Both the position numbers and the translations under genes were made by a program. Source: an uncultured Lachnospiraceae bacterium (lineage in GTDB: Bacteria > Bacillota > Clostridia > Lachnospirales > Lachnospiraceae). Taken from it: a stretch of 24,145 nucleotides of DNA. The stretch lies in assembly GCA_910577765.1 (NCBI GenBank), contig CAJTOV010000045.1, forward strand, positions 1 through 24,145. The letters are read 5' to 3'. Below, piece by piece: positions 1 through 7,051 of the stretch (position 1 is its first letter; each line of letters begins with the position of its first letter). The notes beneath the pieces are model-generated. The model ran no database searches. It was given only the letters and a program-made list of their open reading frames with translations, and had not been told where the DNA came from.

Positions 1-71
1 CGATTGACGTTAACGCCGCCAGCCGCCAAAAGACGGTACTTGGGGCGTGTGTCCCCTTGTCCACTGAGGGT

Positions 72-100
72 ATTATAATCCCGGCTGGAGAGTGTGACAA
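72..100 (-). promoter_or_regulatory. sigma-A promoter reading out of the window
   Basis: On the minus strand TTGTCA (95-100) is followed by 17 bases and TATAAT (72-77), a near-consensus vegetative promoter. It points left, so it should drive a gene beyond the left edge. An AT-rich hairpin lies just upstream of it at 114-141. The target gene is not visible. Confidence 0.7.
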
Positions 101-113
101 ATGCTCTTTTCCC

Positions 114-141
114 ATATTAAAATAAGAAAAACTTATAATAT
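114..141. repeat. AT-rich inverted repeat upstream of the leftward promoter
   Basis: ATATTA and TAAG on one side pair with CTTA and TAATAT on the other, with a three-base bulge and a loop of five A. It lies between the glycosyltransferase gene end and the leftward promoter at 72-100. It could be an operator or a weak structural element; no T-run typical of a terminator adjoins it. Confidence 0.35.
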
Positions 142-157
142 GTGTTGCCGTTGACCA

Positions 158-182
158 GGCAGGGAAAACCGGACGAAAACAG
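158..182 (+). repeat. partial copy of dispersed hairpin repeat (left arm only)
   Basis: The stretch matches the left arm of the 21-bp inverted repeat at 10308-10328 (core GGGAAAACCGGACG.AAACAG) with one base different in the core. The loop and right arm are absent here. It lies just after the last gene of the restriction operon. Confidence 0.6.
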
Positions 183-203
183 CAGCAACCAGTTACTATG
201 CTC

Positions 204-1295
204 CTATAAAACAATCCCCAGCTTCTGAAGAATTTTGTCCTTATAAGTGGTGTACTGGATACACGCCCGCACCACTGCATACAGGGAATAATGCTCCCGA
301 ATCCAGGCATCCTCCCCTTCGTCCGCCCCATACTCGATCCGCTTCAAAGCATATTTCAGCGCCCGCAGCTTTAACACCAGCCGGGATGCAGACATGCCTG
401 GGGTCCAGAATCGCTGCCCGGAATGATTCTTCTCTTCCATCCAGTCTATGTCCACAATATCCTCATACTCCCGCAAATGTGCAAATCTCTGAAAATCCGG
501 ATTCTGAAAGAATTCCCGCAGCCCTGCCTTTTCTCCGGCGTTCACAAGCGCTTCCAGCGCTTCCCGCAGCTGCGGAAGCTGTCTGGCATATTCCACGATT
601 CTTTTGCTTTCCAGAAGTTCTTCCGTGGTTCTTTCTCCGGCAATGCCTGCGGCCTCACCGTATTCCAGAAGGAACCGGTCATAATAGGCAAAGTAGTCCG
701 TGAACTTTGATCCCAGCGCATCATGGCAGCACCAGATTTCCTTCTGCCTGGGAACCGCCACCTTATATCCCCTTTTCCGAAATTCCATACACTGGGAAAT
801 GTCATAGAAATTCCATCCATCGAAAATATCCGCTCTCCAGGGAATATCATACTGGGTCGCCAGCAATAGGCCGTCCGCTGCAGCTACCTGGGCAAAATCC
901 CCCTGCTCCGGGAAATTCAAATCCATGATCTCATGGTTGTGGATCACGTTTCCCACATCCCATTCCATGATTCCCAGGGCCGTGGTTCCCATCTCCGTCT
1001 TTCCCACCACGCCCACGATTCCGACCTGCGGGTCACCGGCAAACACAGCCAGCAGATCCGGGATAAAATTCACATATTTAATGAAAACATCCTGGTGAAG
1101 ATACACCTTATATTTTGCGTCAGAATCCTCCATGGCAGCGTTGTAGCCGGCCGCCATGGACGGTGCATCCTGGATACACAGATAATCCACAGCATATCCC
1201 TCCGGAATATGCAGCCGTTCCAGATAAAACCTGCACTCCGCATATTCGCTTTCATCACTGACGCATGTGATAAATGCGATCTTCTTATCATTCAA
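204..1295 (-). CDS. glycosyltransferase-like protein (GT2-related, Glyco_tranf_2_5/StrF type)
   Basis: The protein (363 residues) starts KIAFITCV, followed by a segment containing MAAGYNAAM and YLHQDV, the pattern seen in the small family of GT-A-like proteins related to StrF. LHQDV replaces a classical DxD metal site. The first two thirds look like a nucleotide-sugar transferase fold; the rest is helical and has no clear relatives that I recognise. No membrane segment or signal peptide is evident. The start is TTG at 1293-1295, because the reading frame needs the KIAFITCV strand and the next ATG is 46 residues in; AGGAGG lies 9 bases upstream. It overlaps the last bases of the Vsr gene, so it is probably translated from the restriction operon mRNA. 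The acceptor is unknown and a link to restriction is not established. Confidence 0.75.
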   Translation of the reverse strand: MNDKKIAFITCVSDESEYAECRFYLERLHIPEGYAVDYLCIQDAPSMAAGYNAAMEDSDAKYKVYLHQDVFIKYVNFIPDLLAVFAGDPQVGIVGVVGKTEMGTTALGIMEWDVGNVIHNHEIMDLNFPEQGDFAQVAAADGLLLATQYDIPWRADIFDGWNFYDISQCMEFRKRGYKVAVPRQKEIWCCHDALGSKFTDYFAYYDRFLLEYGEAAGIAGERTTEELLESKRIVEYARQLPQLREALEALVNAGEKAGLREFFQNPDFQRFAHLREYEDIVDIDWMEEKNHSGQRFWTPGMSASRLVLKLRALKYALKRIEYGADEGEDAWIREHYSLYAVVRACIQYTTYKDKILQKLGIVL

Positions 1296-1734
1296 ATCCG
1301 TTCCCCTCCTCCATCTTCAGCTCCCAGATCACTTCCTCCACCACCTTCACACACTCATCCGTATGCTTCTTGATCTCATCCCCCCAGAAGCGGATCACGG
1401 TCCAGCCCATAAACAGAAGCTTCTTGTTGATCTCGTCGTCCCGCTGCCGGTTGCGGGAGATCTTGCTGATCCAGAAGTCACTGTTGTTGCTGTTTTCCAG
1501 ACGCACCCGCAGCACCTCCCAGTCCTTGCCGTGAAAGAACTCTCCGTCGCAGAAAATAGCAATCTTATGTTTGGTCAGAACAATATCCGGCTGGCCCGGA
1601 AGCCCCTTGACATTCTTCCGGTAACGGTGGCCCCTGGCCCACAGGGCCTTGCGCAGCAGTACCTCGATCCTGGTATCCCGGCTGCGGATATGCTGCATAT
1701 TCTTTCGTCTCTGCTCCCTGGTCATTACATCCAT
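1288..1734 (-). CDS. vsr: very short patch repair (Vsr-type) endonuclease, variant active site
   Basis: The 148-residue protein matches Vsr in length and order: MTREQR..NM..IRSRDT near the N-terminus, LPGQPDIV (metal-binding Asp50), then FCDGEFFHGKDW (62-72) and FWISKISRNRQRDD (87-100). Vsr nicks next to T:G mismatches that arise when 5-methylcytosine deaminates, which suits the two cytosine methyltransferases upstream. In the E. coli enzyme the third segment reads HGCFWHGH; here the first His and the zinc-ligand Cys and His are replaced by Asp, Glu and Lys, while the central His68 is kept. The start at 1734 is chosen because AGGAGG lies 8 bases upstream; a longer frame to 1818 has a low-complexity Gly/Arg-rich extension. 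It could also be a Vsr-like nuclease with a restriction role. Confidence 0.85.
   Translation of the reverse strand: MDVMTREQRRKNMQHIRSRDTRIEVLLRKALWARGHRYRKNVKGLPGQPDIVLTKHKIAIFCDGEFFHGKDWEVLRVRLENSNNSDFWISKISRNRQRDDEINKKLLFMGWTVIRFWGDEIKKHTDECVKVVEEVIWELKMEEGNGFE
1293..1310 (-). promoter_or_regulatory. ribosome binding site deciding a TTG start
   Basis: AGGAGG (plus-strand CCTCCT at 1305-1310) is 9 bases before TTG at 1293-1295. It lies inside the end of the Vsr coding sequence, whose stop TGA overlaps the new reading frame. This supports coupled translation of the glycosyltransferase-like gene from a TTG codon. Confidence 0.6.
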
Positions 1735-1839
1735 GGCATTCCCCTCCTGCCGGACCAGACTCCCATAGCTGCCGCGCCTCTGCCTCTGCCCCGGTCCGGC
1801 TCCGCTTCCCCCAGGCACACCGGTTCCCGGTCCGCCCTT

Positions 1840-3285
1840 TCAGTCCTCCGGCACACATGCCAGAAGCCGGGCCGGTTCCTCCTCCCGGCCTGCGATATAG
1901 GCATCGTACAGCCGGCCTGCCGGAAGTCTCACTGCGGCAATGTGGGAAAGACCCCCAGGTCCGGCCCCGGCCAGCATAGAAAGCTCCGCCCTTCCCAGAT
2001 ACTCCGGCTCCTGGCCGCAGCCCGGAAAGAGAAAGGCATTCTGCACACGGTCATATCCCATGTCCCGGATAAAATCCTGAAAAGCCAGCTGGTACAGATA
2101 CTGCTTGGTAATATCGGCGATTCCCGGCTGGCCGGACACCCGCCCCCGTTCCAGGCAGATCCGGTAATACTTGGCATCCAGAATCGCAAACACCCTGCGG
2201 CCCCGGTTCTCATAAACCGTAACCAGGTCCGGCACCAGGGTACCGGGAGCCGTCACCCGGTCGCTGCTGTCCTGATACCGCCACCTGGGCCGTTCAATCA
2301 GGTTCAGCAATGTCTGGCCCGGAGCATAAGGGCTTCCCAGAGGCCTGCCCAGGCAGTTCTTCATAGTCTGTACGCACACGGCCTCCCACACGGTTTCAAA
2401 ATGGCTGGTCCCCAGAAGGTACAGCCCGCTGCCTTCCTCCGGCATCTGCCGGTGGGCGATATAGGTATCCATCAGCTCCAGGATTCTGCACCTGCGGTCA
2501 TCGAACTGGACATCCAGCTCCCGGCCAATCCGGTACAGGAGCATTTCCTCATCTCCCAGATCCTCCAGCACCTCGTCGCTTTCATACAGCCGCTCCAGCT
2601 CCAGAAGCCCGGTCAGCCCCGCCTCATCCAGACTCCGGGAGCATTCCGTCACAATGCACCGGTGAAGGCGGCGGAAATAATCATGTTCATCGTCATTGCT
2701 GCCTGCGGTCAGAAGCTCCGGGTAGAAAGGACGGCCCCCTACCGTCAGGGCAACGGTCTCATGGATGGTCCGGTCCCAGAAGATCTCCCCGCTGCCGTTT
2801 AATTCGGTCACCGGCTGCCAGCTTGTATAGGCCCCGTATTCCAGATAGTCCTCCACCAGATACAGCATCACTCCCAGCCGGTGAAAGGCCCCCTCTTCTC
2901 CCTGGAAGCGGTAGATGCCAAGCTCCTGCCTTCTGGAATGGTAACGCCGCAGCACCTTGAGAATCTGCTTCATCTCCTGAAAAGGGTTCTCTTTATCCAG
3001 ATACTTGGGACAGCACTTGAGAATCCGCTCCCCGGCCTGGACAATCCCCACAAACGTGAATACGTAGACCTGCTCCTGCCCGTCTCCCGGATATACGCCC
3101 GGCAGGTCTCCGTCCAGACCGGACAGCGCTTCCTCCCCCAGGGCTGCCGGAACCGGCTTTACGATCCCGTAACTCCTGAGACGCTCCATAAAAGGCAGAA
3201 AGCCCTCCTTTGTCAAAGCCAGCAGTTCCCTCAGCTCCTGGTATTTGTAGGCCTTTTGTTCCCTTATATATACAGACAGCAACAT
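1840..3285 (-). CDS. LlaJI-family restriction endonuclease subunit (McrC-like)
   Basis: The protein of 481 residues is the nuclease partner of a McrB-like motor. The C-terminal third holds a PD-(D/E)XK core: VPDLVTVYEN (PD at 352-353), then FAILDAKYY (DAK at 370-372), followed by ITKQYLYQLAF as in McrC and LlaJI nucleases. The N-terminal half is probably the region that binds the AAA+ partner. In LlaJI and BsuMI such a subunit cuts unmethylated foreign DNA together with a GTPase subunit. It starts 6 bases after the McrB-like stop, so the two are translated together. GGAGG lies about 11 bases before the start. A type IV McrBC role (cutting methylated DNA) is the alternative, but two methyltransferases in the same operon argue for the LlaJI type. 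Confidence 0.85.
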   Translation of the reverse strand: MLLSVYIREQKAYKYQELRELLALTKEGFLPFMERLRSYGIVKPVPAALGEEALSGLDGDLPGVYPGDGQEQVYVFTFVGIVQAGERILKCCPKYLDKENPFQEMKQILKVLRRYHSRRQELGIYRFQGEEGAFHRLGVMLYLVEDYLEYGAYTSWQPVTELNGSGEIFWDRTIHETVALTVGGRPFYPELLTAGSNDDEHDYFRRLHRCIVTECSRSLDEAGLTGLLELERLYESDEVLEDLGDEEMLLYRIGRELDVQFDDRRCRILELMDTYIAHRQMPEEGSGLYLLGTSHFETVWEAVCVQTMKNCLGRPLGSPYAPGQTLLNLIERPRWRYQDSSDRVTAPGTLVPDLVTVYENRGRRVFAILDAKYYRICLERGRVSGQPGIADITKQYLYQLAFQDFIRDMGYDRVQNAFLFPGCGQEPEYLGRAELSMLAGAGPGGLSHIAAVRLPAGRLYDAYIAGREEEPARLLACVPED

Positions 3286-3291
3286 TCCTTC

Positions 3292-4872
3292 CTATTCCTC
3301 CGGCACCACGGCCTCCTCATGAACCTGCTCCCCAAAGATACGGACTCCCACCCGGTCAAAGGCCTCACAGACTGCCGAATACCGGCTGTGGTCCTCACAG
3401 CCCGCAAACATCTGGGGCCGCTTCTGTCTGGCTCCGTCCTCAAACAGATACATGAGAATCTTGCTCTTAAAGGCTTCCAGAAATCCAGGATTGTCCTTCA
3501 CCAGGCCTGACCCTTCCTCTGTCTCCAGAATCCCGCCGGACAGGAAAAAGGGACCCAGCAGCTTGTCCTCATTGACCCGGCATTCCTTAGACAGCCGTGC
3601 ATTGACTGCCCTGCGCAGCCGGTTCCAGGAGACCCGCTCCTGGTTCCCCTCTCCCCCGGGCGCCAGAAAATGCACATGATCCACCTGCCCTTCTTCCTCA
3701 TCCACCCCCATATACCGGAAATCCCATCTCCGCTTAAACGCCGTATCCATGGGAAATACCCCCTGGTCCGCGCTGTTCATGGTGGCCCACAGATACATGT
3801 TGGAAGGGATCAGAAGTTTTCCAAAGGAATCCAGATACTGCTTCTGCAGCTCCGGCCGTTCCTGAAAATCCTCGTAATAGCCTGAGGCCAGATACTGTTT
3901 CAAATCCTCACTGGTACTAACCGGATACTGGCTTTTGCCTGTTTTCCGGTCCAGAAGCTGGAACATATCTCCCAGAACAGCCGCTGCATTGGCCCGGTTG
4001 ATCTCCTCCACAATCAGCAGAAAATTTCTCTCCGGATGGCGGATGGCCTTTTCCAGCACCCGGACCCAGGGTCCCGGCACAAAGCCATAGCCAATGTCCT
4101 TTCCCTCCATTCTGGGCTTATAAGTCCCCACAAAATTGGCATAGGAATAGCTGGCATAAAAGGTCACCCGCTCAAAGCTGTCTTCATCGGGAAAATATTT
4201 CTTCTGCATCCGGGATACCAGATGGCTCTTGCCGGTCCCCGGCGCACCGAACACCAGATAGTTCCAGGGAACCGGAAGCCTGGGCGCCGTGACCCCGGCA
4301 GAGGTCTCCAGAAGGCTGCCGCTGGTGCCGAGGATTTCCCGGCTGCCGCCATGGGCCAGGCCGCTTTCGCTCCCCATGGCACCGGCACCATTGTCCGGTA
4401 CCTGGCCGGCCGGAAGCTCCCCGCTGGTCAGACATGGGCTGCCCTCCTCCCTGTCTCCGGAGCCGTCCCCGGCCGTGCCCGCTGGCTCTTCCTCCACTGG
4501 AAGCTCCAGCTTCTGCCCCTCCACCAGCCGCCCGCAGATTTCCCGGAATCTGGTTTCCGTCAGCCCGGACAGATGGTTTCTGGCAATCCATTCTTCCAGG
4601 GCCGGGTCCCCTACCCGGACCCCTGCCTCCACCTCCATCTTCTTTACCAGCTCCAGCCTGTCTCCGTTTTCTTTCCCGGCGACCTGGAATACCAGGCGGA
4701 TTTCATTGACCGGGGCAGTCACATATCCCAGAATCCAGTCCCCGGTTTCCGGCTCTGCAAGCACCGCCCCGTGGTCCTGGGCCTCCATGCCGAACTGGAT
4801 GCATTTTCCGGTATCCATAACGGAAAATGTCCGCACCAGGGAATCCACCTGCATCACAAAATAATTAGCCAT
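3292..4872 (-). CDS. McrB-like AAA+ GTPase subunit of restriction system
   Basis: The central and C-terminal part is a McrB-type AAA+ motor: Walker A GAPGTGKS (209-216), Walker B LLIVEEINR (285-293), the McrB signature MNSAD (365-369) where McrB usually has MNTAD, and an arginine-rich AFKRRWDF (378-385). McrB relatives use GTP to power DNA translocation and activate a McrC/LlaJI nuclease, here the next gene. Residues 1-85 form a separate N-terminal module with GDWILGYV, loosely like EVE/PUA-type domains; this is inference. Residues 127-200 are a long Gly/Ser/Glu-rich linker that is unusually low in complexity. The start overlaps the end of the upstream gene by 8 bases and uses GGAGG within it. 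The protein is longer than BsuMI YdiS. Confidence 0.88.
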   Translation of the reverse strand: MANYFVMQVDSLVRTFSVMDTGKCIQFGMEAQDHGAVLAEPETGDWILGYVTAPVNEIRLVFQVAGKENGDRLELVKKMEVEAGVRVGDPALEEWIARNHLSGLTETRFREICGRLVEGQKLELPVEEEPAGTAGDGSGDREEGSPCLTSGELPAGQVPDNGAGAMGSESGLAHGGSREILGTSGSLLETSAGVTAPRLPVPWNYLVFGAPGTGKSHLVSRMQKKYFPDEDSFERVTFYASYSYANFVGTYKPRMEGKDIGYGFVPGPWVRVLEKAIRHPERNFLLIVEEINRANAAAVLGDMFQLLDRKTGKSQYPVSTSEDLKQYLASGYYEDFQERPELQKQYLDSFGKLLIPSNMYLWATMNSADQGVFPMDTAFKRRWDFRYMGVDEEEGQVDHVHFLAPGGEGNQERVSWNRLRRAVNARLSKECRVNEDKLLGPFFLSGGILETEEGSGLVKDNPGFLEAFKSKILMYLFEDGARQKRPQMFAGCEDHSRYSAVCEAFDRVGVRIFGEQVHEEAVVPEE

Positions 4873-5512
4873 CCTCTTCCTCCATACTGAAGCTGTATTT
4901 CCTCCAGGTTCCTGCCTCGGTCACGGTGACGGTTCCCGGCTCCCGCCCCGGCTCAATCTCCACCATCTGTTTGGAAGCATACTTCCAGGCAGTACCCAGG
5001 CCTCCCACCTGCAGATCATAGATGTCCGTGGTACCCGGAGAATCCTTCCGCTTTCCCACAGCCCCAAGAAATTTCAGTTCCAGCGGCTGGGGACCGAAAT
5101 CCGTATTGACGGTACTTCCCCCGGCAAGCACATCCAGCCGCTCCGGTGTGAGAATGGCAAATCCTTCCCGCAGCTTCTGGAGCACCAGAGTTCTGGTCTT
5201 CTGTTTCAGATCCATATAATACCGGGACTCCCCGTGAAGAATCTGCCGCTCGAACAGGATTTCATCCCCGGCACAGACCTGGTTGCTGCGGTAAAATTCC
5301 CCCAGGCCTACGATCCGTTTCTCTGTGCCCGTAGTGTGGCGGACCCGGATAATGTCCCCGTTTTTCTTAAAAATGAACTCTATGGTCCGGTTTACCTCCG
5401 GGAACAGGTCCGACACATCCAGCTTTTTGGGAACCATCACATAGCTGTCATTGGTCCCTGCCTTGTTTAACTCCGTGTTGTTGAGCTTTTTGATCACATG
5501 GATGATCTTCAT
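4865..5512 (-). CDS. putative DNA-recognition subunit of the restriction system (B3-like?)
   Basis: This 215-residue protein sits between the second methyltransferase and the McrB-like gene, overlapping the latter by 8 bases. Its middle region (about 40-110) has FPEVNRTIEFIF, RIVGLGEFYR and CAGDEILFER, a beta-rich pattern that ends in a 'GDEI' turn and is reminiscent of B3-type DNA-binding domains of EcoRII and LlaJI.R1. The C-terminal half has no motif I recognise and no nuclease signature. BsuMI of Bacillus subtilis also needs a third restriction protein (YdiR) next to its McrB-like and nuclease subunits, so an equivalent role is plausible. GGAGG lies 7 bases before the ATG. Function is inferred mainly from position and the domain resemblance. 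Confidence 0.6.
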   Translation of the reverse strand: MKIIHVIKKLNNTELNKAGTNDSYVMVPKKLDVSDLFPEVNRTIEFIFKKNGDIIRVRHTTGTEKRIVGLGEFYRSNQVCAGDEILFERQILHGESRYYMDLKQKTRTLVLQKLREGFAILTPERLDVLAGGSTVNTDFGPQPLELKFLGAVGKRKDSPGTTDIYDLQVGGLGTAWKYASKQMVEIEPGREPGTVTVTEAGTWRKYSFSMEEEDG

Positions 5513-5536
5513 GCCGCCACCTCCATTGCCCTTTTC

Positions 5537-7051
5537 CTACAGATACCCCCGGATCACCTTTGCAATGGCCCTGGCCATTACCGGCGGAACCGCGTTTCCG
5601 ATTTCCATATAGGTCTTCAGATAGGCCCCCAGAAACAGATAGTCATCGGGAAAGGACTGGACCCTGGCTGCCTCCCTGGGGGTCAGGCTCCGCACCTGGT
5701 ACGGGTGGATATGGGAGTGACAGTCCATTTTCAGATGGGCCGTAATCGTCCGGCAGGGCCGGTCCGCAATCAGCTTGTAATACTTGTCTTTAAAACAGTG
5801 GTTCCTGTGGGCATAGGGCATAATATCCCGGATCTTCTCGTTGGTGGCATCGTCCCCCTGGTCCAGACGGCGGTAGATCTCATAGTTTACGTCGCTTAAG
5901 TACCGGGCCTTGTGATTAAACAGCCAGGGAATCTTCCGCCCCTGGTTGATCAGGTCCAGATAGGCATTTTCATGGTGCTCAAAGGGATTCACGTCAATCT
6001 TCTTGCCGCAGGTCTCACTGTCGATTTCATTCTGGTTTTTGATCCGGGGCGCCTTTAGGGCCGGGATATCCTCCAGTGCATCCGTCAGCACATAGGCCGG
6101 GTTGCCCTGGCATCCCGCCTCAATCTCGTCCAGTATGCCTCCGGGTGTCAGCCCCTTTTCCGCAGCCACATCGCTTCTCACTGCAATATAGATCAGCCGC
6201 TCCCGGCTCTGGGCCACGGAAAAATACTGGGAATTGAGAATCCGGTAATCCACCAGATAGCTGTAATTCTCCCCGTTCTTCCCTGCCCGCAGCCTGCTGT
6301 AATCCTCCACCACCTGGTCCGCCACCTTCAGCATGCCTTTCACATTTTCCATTACCACAAACCGGGGGGCGATCTGCTCCACGGCCTTGACAAAATACTT
6401 GTAAAGCTTGTTCCTGGGGTCGTCGATGACCCGCTGCCGGTTGGCCTCGCTGAAGCCCTGGCAGGGGGGCCCTCCTACCACCACGTCAATGTCCTGGTCA
6501 ATGTAATCCCCGGTCCGGTCCACGATCTCCTTGATGTCTCCCTGGACCACCTGGCCGGAAGGCAGCTCCGGGTGGTTGTACCGGTAGGTACGGATGCACA
6601 CATCCTCAATATCATTGGCCAGCTTTACATGAAATCCTTCCTGGATAAAGCCCAGACTCAAGCCCCCTGCCCCGCAGAAGAAATCCACCAGGCTTAAGGA
6701 CGTCTCCTGCCTCATCCTGTCCTGGAGTTTCTTTCTCCTGGAATTGTACAGCCTGTCCAGCAGACCGCCCATGTCATTTCTGTAACGGATGGCTGTCTTC
6801 ACTGCCTGGAGAAAACGGACATACTGGCTTCCCAGGACTTCCCCCAGAAGGGGCAGCTCCTCCCCGCAGGTGATCACACCCATGCTGCACAGCTCCCCGG
6901 AAAGCTCCGGCAGCCCTGCCTCTGAAGGAACCGGCTCCAGCCCGTTTTTCTGGCAGAACACCTCCACCAGCCGGATATAGACTCCGGCCAGCTCCAGGAA
7001 AATACTTTTCTCCGTCTTATCCGCCAGCGCAGATACCGGCTTAAATATCAT
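5537..7051 (-). CDS. DNA (cytosine-5) methyltransferase with N-terminal extension
   Basis: The enzyme (504 residues) transfers methyl from S-adenosylmethionine to carbon 5 of cytosine. All key motifs are visible: motif I DFFCGAGGLS (123-132), motif IV GGPPCQGFS with catalytic Cys197, motif VI MENV (234-237), motif VIII QSRER (281-285), and late motifs TITAHL, REAARVQSFPDDY and IGNAVPP near the C-terminus. The first 115 residues precede motif I and match no methyltransferase motif; they are charged and helical and may mediate partner contact. The gene overlaps the end of the other methyltransferase by 11 bases, and AAGGAG lies 9 bases before its ATG. In LlaJI and BsuMI two m5C enzymes protect the host, one per strand of an asymmetric site in LlaJI. 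The target sequence cannot be read from the protein. Confidence 0.93.
   Translation of the reverse strand: MIFKPVSALADKTEKSIFLELAGVYIRLVEVFCQKNGLEPVPSEAGLPELSGELCSMGVITCGEELPLLGEVLGSQYVRFLQAVKTAIRYRNDMGGLLDRLYNSRRKKLQDRMRQETSLSLVDFFCGAGGLSLGFIQEGFHVKLANDIEDVCIRTYRYNHPELPSGQVVQGDIKEIVDRTGDYIDQDIDVVVGGPPCQGFSEANRQRVIDDPRNKLYKYFVKAVEQIAPRFVVMENVKGMLKVADQVVEDYSRLRAGKNGENYSYLVDYRILNSQYFSVAQSRERLIYIAVRSDVAAEKGLTPGGILDEIEAGCQGNPAYVLTDALEDIPALKAPRIKNQNEIDSETCGKKIDVNPFEHHENAYLDLINQGRKIPWLFNHKARYLSDVNYEIYRRLDQGDDATNEKIRDIMPYAHRNHCFKDKYYKLIADRPCRTITAHLKMDCHSHIHPYQVRSLTPREAARVQSFPDDYLFLGAYLKTYMEIGNAVPPVMARAIAKVIRGYL

Noticed and set aside
1267..2802. Long open frame of 511 codons on the plus strand
   Set aside because: It lies opposite the LlaJI-like nuclease and Vsr genes, has no recognised domain, is Pro/His/Leu-rich as antisense frames of GC-rich genes are, and has no good ribosome binding site.
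1840..4872. Type IV McrBC system cutting methylated DNA
   Set aside because: The same operon encodes two cytosine-5 methyltransferases, which a McrBC system would attack; the LlaJI/BsuMI layout fits better.
4036..4890. Plus-strand open frame of 284 codons
   Set aside because: It is antisense to the McrB-like gene and lacks domain or start signals.
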